From contig NZ_AP023054.1 in the NCBI RefSeq assembly GCF_019703835.1, forward strand, positions 2,293,580 through 2,357,579: a stretch of 64,000 nt of DNA, in the 5' to 3' direction. The DNA comes from Thaumasiovibrio subtropicus (lineage in GTDB: Bacteria > Pseudomonadota > Gammaproteobacteria > Enterobacterales > Vibrionaceae). The notes beneath the pieces were generated by a model that saw nothing but the letters and a program-made list of their open reading frames with translations, was not told where the DNA came from and ran no database searches. Of this stretch, positions 1 through 8,078 are shown piece after piece. How positions within the stretch are numbered: the stretch's first letter is position 1; every line of letters starts with the position of its first letter. Made by a program: the position numbers and the translations under genes.

Positions 1-2
1 AT

Positions 3-275
3 GGGGCACCGACAGTAGAGCGTATAGACGTTGATTCAGATCATGACGATATCGCCATAAACGGTGTCATCCGCAGAGCAAATTATATAGTTACAGAAAC
101 TGGTTACTTACAATGCCCTGGAGGACAGTTTCCCGTATCGGCCTCTTGTGAGGTAATTGTCGAGGATGGACACGTAAAAGGGTGCTACAAAGAAGAGTAT
201 TTCGGAAGTGGATCTCAATGTTCAACTATCTTGAAAGTTGATGGAAGAATATCTCTCTTAGAAGGACTCAACTAA
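3..275 (+). CDS. C-terminal part of an unrecognised protein, cut by window edge
   Basis: An open frame runs from the left edge to a TAA stop and encodes about 90 residues with no stop. It has four cysteines (in LQCPGG, SASCEV, KGCYKE and SQCSTI) and is acidic near the visible start (DVDSDHDD). I recognise no family. The spaced cysteines could mean a disulfide-bonded exported protein, but the N-terminus is outside the window, so no signal peptide can be checked. The gene ends about 20 bp before the 3' end of the minus-strand group II intron, so the intron lies between this gene and the tRNA-Ser gene rather than inside it. Confidence 0.5.
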   Translation, partial: GAPTVERIDVDSDHDDIAINGVIRRANYIVTETGYLQCPGGQFPVSASCEVIVEDGHVKGCYKEEYFGSGSQCSTILKVDGRISLLEGLN

Positions 276-303
276 ACCTTTGTTTACCAGAATCCAATCG
301 AGT

Positions 304-372
304 AGGAGGAGGCCTCACGGCCTCCGTCCTCTCACACCACCGTACAAGCGTGGGTCGCATACGGCGGTTCCG
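304..372 (-). other. Group II intron domain V- and VI-like hairpins
   Basis: Read on the minus strand, ACCGCCGTA pairs with TACGGTGGT (one G-U pair) around a short TGCG...CGC upper stem, giving a domain V-like hairpin at about 334-369. Next comes GGAGGCC-GTGA-GGCCTCC (307-324), a GNRA-capped stem that fits domain VI. The last codons of the reverse transcriptase overlap the domain V-like hairpin. This marks the 3' catalytic end of the intron as intact. Confidence 0.65.
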
Positions 373-1645
373 AATATATTTTCAGTGACTCATACCCGTC
401 TCGTAACGAGTATAATTCCATCTCATTGAACCATTTAACTGGCATGGCGTGATTCAACTGGGGCGTTAACGCCAGATGCCACCAACCTTTATCTGACATC
501 GCTAGCTTCCACGCATTGCGCTCTGTTACACCTTGTCGCTGTAACCATGTCGCTATACTGTATCTGCGTTTGCGCTGCTTCAGTCGGTAGCATCTTAATC
601 GACGTCGTATCCATTCGTCTAAACGCTGCATCGCGCTCTTACGTATGGCGAGCTTGAAGTAGTGCTGCCAACCTCGTAGGTATTGGGTTAACTCGGTGAT
701 TATTACCGATAACTCTCGACCTCGATTTCGCTTCGTTATTCTCCGCACTCGCTTCTTCATTTGAGCTTGTGCCGATTTCGATATCAGGATTGCTTCATCT
801 CTCTTGAAGCTATGGCCTAGGTAAGCTCGCTCTGTCACTCTTGTCGCGGCACTTTTCTCACGATTTACCGTGAGCTTTAGCTTCTGCTCCAAGAACTCCG
901 TTATCGACGCTTTGACTCGATGGGCGGCTTCCTCACTACGAACGTAGATTTGGCAGTCGTCTGCATATCGACAGAACTTATGCCCCCTTCGCTCTAACTC
1001 TTTATCCAGTTCATCTAATACGATATTAGAAAGTAACGGAGATAATGGCCCGCCCTGTGGCGTTCCTCGTTGTCTCTGTTCAACTATCCCATTTCGCATT
1101 AAGCCTGCCTGTAGATATGCCCTGATTAGCTTTAACACTCGCTTATCATCAATGTCCTGCGATAGTCTGTACATCAGCCTATCGTGGTTCACTGTGTCGA
1201 AGTATTTCGCTAAGTCGATATCTACAACATAACCTCGACCATCCCTGATATAGCGACTTGCCGCTGCTAACGCATCATGCGCACTGCGGTTCGGCCTGAA
1301 CCCATAACTACTGGCGGAGAACTTAGGCTCATAGATATCAGTCAGCACCGATGTCATTGCCTGTTGAACAACCCTATCAAGCACCGTGGGGATGCCTAGT
1401 TGCCTTACACCACCATTAGGTTTAGGGATTTCTACACCAAGGACTGGTTGAGGTTGGTAGCTTCCGTCCAGAAGACTCTGCCGGAGCGCTTGCCCATTTG
1501 AAGCTTGTCGAAGTTTTGAGATGGTCGCTGTGATATCGAGCCTGTCGACACCTGCGCACCCCTTGTTCTTCTTCACGCGTCGAAGAGCATGGTTCAGATT
1601 CGCTGAGGCGCTGATTTGTTCCATCAGCGGAGTTGGGGTCACCAT
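332..1645 (-). CDS. Group II intron reverse transcriptase/maturase
   Basis: This multifunctional intron protein reverse-transcribes the intron at its target and helps it fold and splice. The frame gives 437 residues: N-terminal RT0/finger region (NLNHALRRVKKNKG), QRGTPQGGPLSP, the active site RYADD at about residues 227-230, then the thumb/maturase domain (LRGWQHYF, WIRRRLRCYRLKQ). LDELDKELERRGH resembles class C intron RTs. The frame stays open into the IS3 element to 1693, but similarity begins at VTPTPLMEQ. Without the IS, the native start would be TTG or GTG behind AGAGGA, now at about 2890 on the far side of the IS. The present ATG (1643-1645) uses one base of the IS end plus two bases of the target copy. 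The protein is complete but cut off from its own leader. Confidence 0.85.
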   Translation of the reverse strand: MVTPTPLMEQISASANLNHALRRVKKNKGCAGVDRLDITATISKLRQASNGQALRQSLLDGSYQPQPVLGVEIPKPNGGVRQLGIPTVLDRVVQQAMTSVLTDIYEPKFSASSYGFRPNRSAHDALAAASRYIRDGRGYVVDIDLAKYFDTVNHDRLMYRLSQDIDDKRVLKLIRAYLQAGLMRNGIVEQRQRGTPQGGPLSPLLSNIVLDELDKELERRGHKFCRYADDCQIYVRSEEAAHRVKASITEFLEQKLKLTVNREKSAATRVTERAYLGHSFKRDEAILISKSAQAQMKKRVRRITKRNRGRELSVIITELTQYLRGWQHYFKLAIRKSAMQRLDEWIRRRLRCYRLKQRKRRYSIATWLQRQGVTERNAWKLAMSDKGWWHLALTPQLNHAMPVKWFNEMELYSLRDGYESLKIYSEPPYATHACTVV

Positions 1646-1709
1646 GGTAAGACCCCACTTCCCTAGACACTTAATAGTTATATAATTCAGCAAACTATGA
1701 GGTGTTGTT

Positions 1710-2003
1710 ATGAGCGGAAAACGCTACACAGAAGAATTCAAAATCCAAGCCGTTGAACAAGTCACTAAGCACGGTCATACACTTAACTCTACCGCTGAGC
1801 GGTTGGGAGTGAGCTACAAATCGCTTTGCGACTGGGTTAAAAGATATGAAAAGCCTGCAGAGCAACGACAGCAAGAAGATGATCAAAACGCTGAGCTCAG
1901 GAAGCTAAAAGCCGAGCTTAAGCGGGTGACCATGGAAAGGGACATATTAAAGGAAGCCGCCGTGTACTTTGCCGGGGAGTCAAAGAAAAGTACACGTTTA
2001 TAA
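1710..2003 (+). CDS. IS3-family transposase OrfA
   Basis: This 97-residue DNA-binding subunit of an IS3-type transposase has an N-terminal helix-turn-helix (RYTEEFKIQAVEQV ... TAERLGVSYKSLCDWVKRYE). A leucine-zipper-like coiled coil follows (ELRKLKAELKRVTMERDILKEAAVYF), which usually mediates multimerisation. The start is ATG at 1710. The 3' end contains AAAAG at about 1986-1990. A -1 slip there joins the frame to orfB (KYTFISERLQRYPLKVM), giving the full OrfAB transposase. Intact. Confidence 0.93.
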   Translation: MSGKRYTEEFKIQAVEQVTKHGHTLNSTAERLGVSYKSLCDWVKRYEKPAEQRQQEDDQNAELRKLKAELKRVTMERDILKEAAVYFAGESKKSTRL

Positions 2004-2026
2004 GCGAGCGACTTCAGCGATACCCT

Positions 2027-2860
2027 TTGAAAGTGATGTGCCAAATCCTTGAAATCCAACGCAGTGGATTCTATGCGTGGCAGCGCAAGCCACTGAGTTG
2101 TCGCGCGAAAGAGGATCAGCGTTTACTCGGTAAAATTAAGCAGTTTTGGCTTGAGAGTGGATGTGTTTATGGCTATCGCAATATCACTATCGATCTTCGA
2201 AGTGATGGTGAATCTTGTGGAAAGAACAGGGTTTATCGCTTGATGAAGCAAGCCAATATAAAAGCGGTGCGAGGCTATAAGCGCCACTTAGGCTTTGGTC
2301 GAGGTAAGCCTCATGTCGCCGCTCCAAACGTCCTAGACAGGGGATTTAACGTTGATAAGCCAGACCGAGCTTGGGTAACTGATTTCACCTACATCCGGAC
2401 GCACGAAGGATGGCTATACTTGACGGTTGTCATCGACTTATTTTCTAGGAAAGTGGTTGGTTGGACAATGAAAAGTAGTCCCAAATCTGACCTAGTCATC
2501 GATGCATTGTTGATGGCTATTTGGCGTAGAAGACCCAAAAGCAAGGTTCTGATCCACTCTGATCAAGGGGTTCAATATACGTCGGGTGATTGGAAGAGCT
2601 TCCTGAAAGCGCACAATATGGAAATCAGCATGAGTCGAAAAGGAAACTGCCATGACAATGCTGTTGCTGAAAGTTTTTTCTCTCTGCTTAAGAAAGATCG
2701 AGTAAAGAAAAGAATCTACAAAACCCGCGCTGAAGCGCGCTCAGAGATATTTGATTATATCGAGTGTTTTTACAATCCCAGACGAAATCATGGTACTAAT
2801 GGTGGACTATCACCAAATGACGATGAAAGACAGTATTTTCAGGAGCTTGAGAGTGTATAG
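2027..2860 (+). CDS. IS3-family transposase OrfB (DDE catalytic part)
   Basis: This is the catalytic subunit with a retroviral-integrase-type core. Visible residues are the first Asp in WVTDFTYIRT, the second Asp in IHSDQGVQYTS and the Glu in CHDNAVAESFFSLLK, followed by FYNPRRNHGTNGGLSP typical of the family. The frame is open upstream of the first ATG (2027) back to about 1988, consistent with production by -1 frameshifting from orfA, not separate initiation. No disruption is seen, so the element is probably active. Confidence 0.93.
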   Translation: MKVMCQILEIQRSGFYAWQRKPLSCRAKEDQRLLGKIKQFWLESGCVYGYRNITIDLRSDGESCGKNRVYRLMKQANIKAVRGYKRHLGFGRGKPHVAAPNVLDRGFNVDKPDRAWVTDFTYIRTHEGWLYLTVVIDLFSRKVVGWTMKSSPKSDLVIDALLMAIWRRRPKSKVLIHSDQGVQYTSGDWKSFLKAHNMEISMSRKGNCHDNAVAESFFSLLKKDRVKKRIYKTRAEARSEIFDYIECFYNPRRNHGTNGGLSPNDDERQYFQELESV

Positions 2861-3090
2861 AGTTCTGGGGTCTTACCACCAAGACTCGTCCTCTTTTCTA
2901 CGCCGATCATGCTTGTCATTCTTCGTGACCGTGAGCTTTACTTGCGGTATTGCCCTTTGGAACGTAGAGATGTTATTCATCTTGCTATGACTCCACATGA
3001 TTGATGTAATGGTCTTCCCTCGCACTAATCGGCATCGCAATGTGCCAAGATAGCGTTGATAAATCGCCTATCTAAAAACGAGGGAAGACC

Positions 3091-4116
3091 ATGAATAAGT
3101 GTAAAACCATTGGTATCGATTTAGCAAAGAATACTTTTTACTTCATCATGTTGGACAAACAGGGTAAGCAAGTTGAGAGAAAGAAATTAAATCGACAACA
3201 GCTCATTGGCTATCTCTCGAAGCTAGAGACTTGTGTCATTGCGATGGAAGCATGCGGTACAGCGCATTACTGGGGACGAAAAATAGGCCAGCTAGGGCAC
3301 TCTGTTGTATTACTTCCCGCTCAGCATGTGAAAGGCTATTTACGAGGCCAAAAGAATGACTATAACGATGCAAAGGCCATCGCAGAAGCGTGTCAGCACG
3401 GTGCGATTCGCCCCGTTGCGGTCAAATCCCTAGCGCAGCAAGACGACCAAACTTTTTTGCTCATGCGTCAACACGTGAGTAGTGACAGAAAGCGCTTAAT
3501 CAATCATGTGAGAGGGTTGCTGGCGGAGTATGGGGTAGTGCTGGCGAGAGGAAGTCAGGTATTGCGTAAATCGCTGCCTTTTATTCTAGAAGATGTTGAG
3601 AACGGCTTAACCGACGAATTTCGAGCGCTTTTATTCAGGCAATACACACAACTCGAAAGGCTTGACGAAGAGCTACAGTGGTACGACGAAAGGTTGGCCG
3701 AAAAAGTGAAGCAAAAAGACGTTTGTCAGCGTTTGATAAAAGTGCCAGGTATTGGTCCCGTGGTGAGTTTTTCCTTAAGAGCCTGGATGGGAAGTGGTGA
3801 GCAATTTAAACGAGGGCGTGATGCGTCAGCAGCCTTAGGTTTAGTGCCCAAGCAATTTAGCACGGGAGGTCGAGAGGTATTGCTTGGCATTACAAAGCGA
3901 GGGAATCAGCAGTTAAGGTCATTCGTGGTTCATGGTGCAAGAGCGGTTGTGAGTCGAGCCGATGGCAAAACAGACAGGCTTAGTCAATGGATATTGCGGC
4001 TGGTTGAAAGGCGAGGTTTTAACAAGGCTGTGGTGGCGCTGGCGAATAAGATAATCCGTATCGCGTGGGTCATTATCTGTCGAGGAGAAAGCTATAAAGC
4101 GCCAGCGGCGGTTTAA
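3091..4116 (+). CDS. IS110-family (IS1111-type) DEDD transposase
   Basis: This 341-residue recombinase moves circular IS intermediates and, in this family, is guided by an element-encoded bridge RNA. The N-terminal RuvC-like DEDD domain shows IGIDLAKNTF, CVIAMEACGTAHYW and KNDYNDAKAIAEA, the IS1111-like acidic motifs. The C-terminal Transposase_20 domain shows the helix-hairpin-helix-like VPGIGPVVSFSLRAWMG and FSTGGREVLLGITKRGN, whose serine is the expected nucleophile. Length and motifs are complete and nothing looks broken. Confidence 0.93.
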   Translation: MNKCKTIGIDLAKNTFYFIMLDKQGKQVERKKLNRQQLIGYLSKLETCVIAMEACGTAHYWGRKIGQLGHSVVLLPAQHVKGYLRGQKNDYNDAKAIAEACQHGAIRPVAVKSLAQQDDQTFLLMRQHVSSDRKRLINHVRGLLAEYGVVLARGSQVLRKSLPFILEDVENGLTDEFRALLFRQYTQLERLDEELQWYDERLAEKVKQKDVCQRLIKVPGIGPVVSFSLRAWMGSGEQFKRGRDASAALGLVPKQFSTGGREVLLGITKRGNQQLRSFVVHGARAVVSRADGKTDRLSQWILRLVERRGFNKAVVALANKIIRIAWVIICRGESYKAPAAV

Positions 4117-4356
4117 CAGAAAGATTTAACTAAAGCGTCACACACCAGATATTGCGTAGATAGCAGTTTAGATGAAAAACAGGTAAGACCAGCATATAGG
4201 GACCCTGATATACTCAAAGGTTTACCAAAACCGTTAATTTGATAAGGGCTATATGCGCGAAGTGTCATCAAGGCCAGAAGCCACACGAGCTTCACGCATA
4301 GGCCGGATATATGAAAGCAACCTGTCCCTTTTATCGACATTGGTATCTTGCCAATA
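4117..4356 (+). ncRNA. Candidate bridge RNA region of the IS110-type element
   Basis: The element has about 240 bp without a credible gene between its transposase stop and its right repeat, and only about 60 bp on the left. In the IS1111 group the bridge RNA that specifies target and donor is encoded in the right-hand non-coding end. The location fits; I have not folded the RNA, so boundaries and strand are inference from the family. Confidence 0.35.
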
Positions 4357-4369
4357 GAGGGAAGACCAT

Positions 4370-4793
4370 ATATGAGTAAATAGTGACTGCTTCTTGATAT
4401 ATTCAGTTCAGGCCTTCCCTTGAGTTGTACTTCCTCAAAGTACTATGCCTTCTGCTGACTTCTCATTGCTCATCACACAACATCACTGCTGTATTAGTCT
4501 CGACTGAGACAAGCAATAAGATCTCCCGAGGTAAGACGTTGCTCTTTCCCTTGGTCGTGCCTGATTTACCTATACACACTTCCCGTCGAGGCATTGGGCT
4601 ATTCTATCTATTGCTAGGTTACCCAAGTTGTACTGGCCTACTATCAGGTTTCTGTCCGTCACAACCAAGTTTTGCCATTTGCTTCCTTCAGATTTCACCT
4701 CACGGTGAACACCCTTGCATAGGCTAACGGTTCTCGCTCGACTGAGCCCGTAGAGGACTTTCACCTCCTAGATCAACGCCATGCTCGGCGCAC
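4370..4793 (-). other. 5' RNA domains of the group II intron (remnant block)
   Basis: This block reads on the minus strand from GTGCGCCGAGC through TCTAGGAGGTGAAAGTCCTC and CTCAGTCGAGCGAGAACCG, the conserved start of domain I in group II introns. It ends at the IS110-type element. Short reading frames on either strand here are structural-RNA shadows, not genes. Confidence 0.7.
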
Positions 4794-4795
4794 AA

Positions 4796-4828
4796 GCAAA
4801 AACGCCCGCTGATTTCTCAGCGGGCGTT
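4796..4828 (-). terminator. Rho-independent terminator of tRNA-Ser, and intron target
   Basis: On the minus strand AACGCCCGCTGA pairs perfectly with TCAGCGGGCGTT around a GAAA loop, followed by a short T run and then GCTT. It lies 9 bp after the tRNA-Ser CCA end. The group II intron begins 8 bp beyond the hairpin. Confidence 0.92.
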
Positions 4829-4837
4829 CTCTATATT

Positions 4838-4928
4838 TGGCGGAGAGATAGGGATTTGAACCCTAGATACGCTATTAACGTATGCCGGTTTTCAAGACCG
4901 GTGCTTTCAACCACTCAGCCATCTCTCC
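4838..4928 (-). tRNA. tRNA-Ser (anticodon TGA)
   Basis: This 91-nt gene begins GGAGAGATGGCTGAGTGG and ends with CCTATCTCTCCG and an encoded CCA. The acceptor arms GGAGAGA/TCTCTCC pair fully. The anticodon loop CTTGAAA carries TGA between CCGGT and ACCGG arms. The long variable arm (CATACGTTAATAGCGTATC) and TTCAAATC T-loop are those of a class II serine tRNA that reads UCN codons, mainly UCA. Confidence 0.97.
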
Positions 4929-5676
4929 GTAAGTGCGGCGTAATATACCGACTCCCGATGAGGCTGTAAAGAACTTTTTTAGACAGTCACTTCAAGAACA
5001 GCGAACAAGGCACTAAAAGCATACAAAACAAGCAATAAGCCAATGTTATCAAAACATTTTACTCCGTAAACTTTCAACTTCTCGCCAACAACTGAACCAA
5101 ACTTAACCGCAATAAATATATGTTCAAGCCACCTCGAGCAACTAGAGAATAGTGTGTAAAATATTAACAAGGAGTCTAACTTTCATTCTTTTTTCAACTT
5201 GCGACTATATTGATGCGATAAATTAAAAGCAACTAAATATCGCCCGCCAATAAAAATAGTTAAAATACGCAATAAACACCAAAAAATGTGATGGACTAAG
5301 TCATTGTTAATAACATTACCATTAAATAACGAAAAGTAATCGTTTTCATTGCCACAGTTATGTCATTCTCGATTAATGCTAACTTAGAATGACCCCGTCA
5401 AGACAACCTAAAAGACAAAAACCTTTCAAAACAAAAGCTAAACAAGAAATAGCAGAAACACTAAATCCTCTATGGGTATATCGCCTTTCTTATAATTTCA
5501 CCATTCACTGGTTTTTTGTGTAAATAACTTCCTTATCATTTACATCCTTAAGTGAGAGAAGATATATTTATAAAACAATTAATAGTTTAATTAACATTCA
5601 CATATTGAATCTGACCATTCCTCACAAATATACTTCCGCCGAACCCAAAAGTTAAATATATAAAGGCTCGGCTACC
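4929..5676. other. AT-rich intergenic region, no gene seen
   Basis: About 750 bp between the tRNA-Ser start and the VWA lipoprotein gene. A 63-codon minus-strand frame (4979-5170) has no ribosome site or recognisable composition, and I do not call it. The region must hold the tRNA-Ser promoter (minus) and the lipoprotein promoter (plus). The stretch 5330-5640 is very AT-rich. No repeat or strong hairpin was seen. Confidence 0.5.
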
Positions 5677-7995
5677 ATGGATAAAAGTAATTGTTTCAAA
5701 CTGACTGCAATCGCAACTTCTATCTTACTTGTTGTTGGATGTAATTCATCAGACGGCTCTTCAAATGACAATACCGCTCCAAAGGTCACCCCCTCTACTC
5801 CTCTTGTTGATGTCACTTCTCTTGTAGCGGGTGATGCGCAATGCGCAAACGGTGGTGTTAAAGTGAATGCAGGCCTCGATGTAAACAATAACCAGATACT
5901 CGATGCAGAAGAAATTCTCACTACAGAAGTCGTCTGTAACGGGCTTGATGGCACTGATGGTCAAGACGGCCAAAACGGTAATGATGGTCAGAATGGGACT
6001 GACGGACAAGACGGAACCGATGGTCAAAACGGGACTGACGGACAAGGTGGTACTGACGGAAAAGACGGTTACAACGCCCTTGTCGCGATTGTCTCCGTTG
6101 CGCAAAACGACAACACCTGTCAAAACGGCGGTCAAAAAATCTTGGTTGGATTAGATACAAACCGCAATAACATTTTGGATAAGTCAGAAGTCAGCAAAAC
6201 CAGCTACATGTGCAGCAACGGATCATTAGTAACCGATGCACCTATCGTCAACGCTATCACTATCTCTAACAGCATTGTTGCTCCAGGTTCAACCGTTGAG
6301 ATTGAAGCAACGCTCACCAATGTCACCGCACAAGATACTGTCGTCTGGACAGATGTAAACGGCAACGTTATCGCACCAATGGATGCTGCAAATCCAAACA
6401 AAATTTCGGTGACTGTCGGCCAAGCAACGGGACAAGAAACATACACGATATCTGTTGAGCGCACGAACGCGGATGGTTCGGTCGTGATTCAATCACAAAA
6501 TGCGGTTGTGACTGTCGGCCAGCAAGCTTCTCAAACACAAGCCGTCATTCTAGATACGCAACAAGTCTTCTTACCTGAAGGCTACACAACTACCCCTGTG
6601 ACTGGTGATATTAAGGGTACAATCATCTATGCAGACCCAATCGCTACAGCAAGTAGCCTGACACGTAATATCACGACACCTGAAAACGTTGAAATGGTAG
6701 GCTTTGTCGCCGAACGTCCATCTCTGAGCCATGGTTCGACCGCAGAAAGCATTCTTAATACGACGATGAGCAACGTGTCGAACACACTAACCAATGGGAC
6801 CGTGTCTCAGTTCTCTCAAACCGTGCTTGCCAATGGTGATGTGTCCGCTAGCTATAACATCCAGCTCGTTTCAGGGGCAGAGAAAACGGCAACAGAAGTA
6901 CTCAATGAGATACTTACCCAAATGGCAGCCAATAAGGCCTCTGGTACTGCTGACGCCTTAATCCCTGCTGCGACGGAAACTGCAGTCAATGAATTCCAGC
7001 TCGATATCGCTCTTTCGTACGATAGTACAACCGATACAGTTGTGATGACTTCAACCTTGGTTGCAAAAGGCAAGTATGCGCTTTACTCCGATTTAATCAC
7101 TGCGACAACGTCAGAAAATGTGAAATCATCGGTTTCTGCTACCTTAGAAACTCAAAACGATAGCTTTACTGCCTTGAACCAACAAGCGTCAAAAGCGGAC
7201 TTCCTCTTCGTCATTGATAACTCTGGCAGTATGTCAGACGAGCAAGACGAAATTAGCCAGCTAACAGCGAGCTTCGAAAACCGCATCGCAAACGCAGGCA
7301 TCGATTTCCAAGTCGGTACCATTACAACAGATTCAACAACACTGCGCGGCAATGGCTTCACGAACGACCCAACACAGATTGCTTTGGACTTTAAACCTGG
7401 TATTAATGGAAATACTTGGGAGCGTGGTATTCAAATGTCTGAGTCAGCTCTTCGTTCAGCCACCCTCGGCGACAGTGCCGATGGTAGTGTTACTGCCGCA
7501 GGCTACCCGCGCGCTGGCGCTTCGCTATCAGTCGTCATCATGAGCGATGAAAGAAGCCAATACGCTGGCAACTCCTTCGATGTTAATAACAACCTCTTTG
7601 TAGAAAGAGGCTATCGTGTATACGCCATCGTTGATCCTGATGATGCCGATCGCAGCCAATATGATGATTTAGCCGTCAGTACTTTCGGCCAAACCCTGAA
7701 CATCACTGCGATGACTGAATACGACACCTTTATGGATACGATTGCTAACAATGCAGGCGCAACGAGTGCAGGCTATAAGCTCACCCTCGCTGAGAGCCAT
7801 AAAGTTCTGGCATCATCTATCTCTGTGAATGTAGAAGGAAACCCAGTTACTCGTAATACCAGCGATGGTTGGCAGTACTATCCGTTATCGGGATCCATCG
7901 TATTTACAGGTTCGGCTATCCCAGCAGAGGGCGAAACCATCACAGTTGCCTATCAATACGTAGAAGAGAACACCACGCAACCCGTTGCCAACTAA
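5677..7995 (+). CDS. Large lipoprotein with EF-hand-like repeats, collagen-like stretch and VWA domain
   Basis: This 772-residue surface-type lipoprotein has a signal peptide ending LLVVGC, so Cys22 should be lipidated. Two copies of a Cys-containing repeat (CANGGVKVNAGLDVNNNQ...VCNG and CQNGGQKILVGLDTNRNN...MCSNG) carry Asp/Asn-rich loops likely to bind calcium. Between them lies a collagen-like run of Gly-X-Y units (GTDGQDGQNG and variants, about residues 90-131). The C-terminal half holds a von Willebrand A domain starting FLFVIDNSGSMS at about residue 510, with a DxSxS metal site. A role in adhesion or surface binding is inferred; no partner gene is adjacent. The start ATG at 5677 is the only one giving the signal peptide. 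Confidence 0.82.
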   Translation: MDKSNCFKLTAIATSILLVVGCNSSDGSSNDNTAPKVTPSTPLVDVTSLVAGDAQCANGGVKVNAGLDVNNNQILDAEEILTTEVVCNGLDGTDGQDGQNGNDGQNGTDGQDGTDGQNGTDGQGGTDGKDGYNALVAIVSVAQNDNTCQNGGQKILVGLDTNRNNILDKSEVSKTSYMCSNGSLVTDAPIVNAITISNSIVAPGSTVEIEATLTNVTAQDTVVWTDVNGNVIAPMDAANPNKISVTVGQATGQETYTISVERTNADGSVVIQSQNAVVTVGQQASQTQAVILDTQQVFLPEGYTTTPVTGDIKGTIIYADPIATASSLTRNITTPENVEMVGFVAERPSLSHGSTAESILNTTMSNVSNTLTNGTVSQFSQTVLANGDVSASYNIQLVSGAEKTATEVLNEILTQMAANKASGTADALIPAATETAVNEFQLDIALSYDSTTDTVVMTSTLVAKGKYALYSDLITATTSENVKSSVSATLETQNDSFTALNQQASKADFLFVIDNSGSMSDEQDEISQLTASFENRIANAGIDFQVGTITTDSTTLRGNGFTNDPTQIALDFKPGINGNTWERGIQMSESALRSATLGDSADGSVTAAGYPRAGASLSVVIMSDERSQYAGNSFDVNNNLFVERGYRVYAIVDPDDADRSQYDDLAVSTFGQTLNITAMTEYDTFMDTIANNAGATSAGYKLTLAESHKVLASSISVNVEGNPVTRNTSDGWQYYPLSGSIVFTGSAIPAEGETITVAYQYVEENTTQPVAN
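5941..6069 (+). repeat. Collagen-like short tandem repeat inside the lipoprotein gene
   Basis: Imperfect 9-bp units (variants of GGTCAAGACGGC, ACTGACGGA) encode about 13 Gly-X-Y triplets rich in Asp, Gln, Asn and Thr. Such tracts change length by slippage or recombination. Any change in multiples of 9 bp keeps the frame. Confidence 0.75.
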
Positions 7996-8030
7996 ACGAT
8001 CAATCACGAAATATTCAAGTAGGAAAGAAA

Positions 8031-8058
8031 AAAGGAACGCCACGGCGTTCCTTTTTTA
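8031..8058. terminator. Bidirectional Rho-independent terminator
   Basis: GGAACGCC and GGCGTTCC pair around AC, with an A run before and a T run after. It lies between the convergent lipoprotein gene (plus) and the small minus-strand gene at 8079-8297, and can serve both. Confidence 0.9.
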
Positions 8059-8078
8059 TCAAGCAAAATACTTTACGA

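Larger units (their letters stand above)
1645..2878 (+). mobile_element. IS3-family insertion sequence, complete, 1234 bp
   Basis: Terminal inverted repeats start TGGTAAGACCCCA at 1645 and end TGGGGTCTTACCA at 2878. The next bases also partly match (left CTAGACACT, right complement CTATACACT). Both sides carry the 3-bp direct repeat CCA (1642-1644 and 2879-2881), as expected for an IS3-family insertion. It contains orfA and orfB in the normal frameshifted arrangement. It is inserted exactly at the start codon of the intron reverse transcriptase, and the intron sequence resumes at 2879. Confidence 0.93.
3009..4369 (+). mobile_element. IS110/IS1111-type insertion sequence
   Basis: Perfect 13-bp inverted repeats, ATGGTCTTCCCTC at 3009-3021 and GAGGGAAGACCAT at 4357-4369, bracket one DEDD transposase. 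IS1111-group elements have sub-terminal repeats of about this length, so the true ends may lie a few bases outside. A third copy, GAGGGAAGACCAT, lies at 3080-3092 and overlaps the transposase ATG, so the left repeat can pair either with the right end or with the gene start. No target duplication is evident, as usual for this family. It interrupts the 5' half of the group II intron. Confidence 0.88.
297..4793 (-). mobile_element. Group II intron (probably class C), split by two insertion sequences
   Basis: The 5' end on the minus strand begins GTGCGCCGAGCATGGCG at 4793, matching the GUGYG start of group II introns. The 3' end is a domain V-like hairpin, a GTGA-capped domain VI hairpin and a terminal ...CTCGAT near 297. 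The reverse transcriptase gene is at 332-1645. Intron sequence survives in three blocks: about 297-1644, 2879-3008 and 4370-4793. Removing the IS3 element (1234 bp plus a 3-bp duplication) and the IS110-type element (about 1.36 kb) leaves about 1.9 kb, the usual size of a complete class C intron. It sits a few bases behind a terminator hairpin, the known target preference of class C introns. The class is inferred from the site and RT type; the exact 3' splice base is uncertain. Confidence 0.85.

Noticed and set aside
4425..4764. Open frames of 64-100 codons on both strands
   Set aside because: They overlap conserved group II intron RNA domains; composition follows RNA structure and no ribosome site is present.
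4979..5170. 63-codon minus-strand frame
   Set aside because: No ribosome site, no recognisable domain, and AT-rich intergenic composition.
5941..6069. Short tandem repeats resembling a CRISPR array
   Set aside because: Units are 9 bp, imperfect and in frame with a lipoprotein, encoding Gly-X-Y triplets; there are no spacers or cas genes.
5761..6160. Long antisense frames opposite the collagen-like tract
   Set aside because: They are produced by the triplet repeat in other frames and lack start signals.
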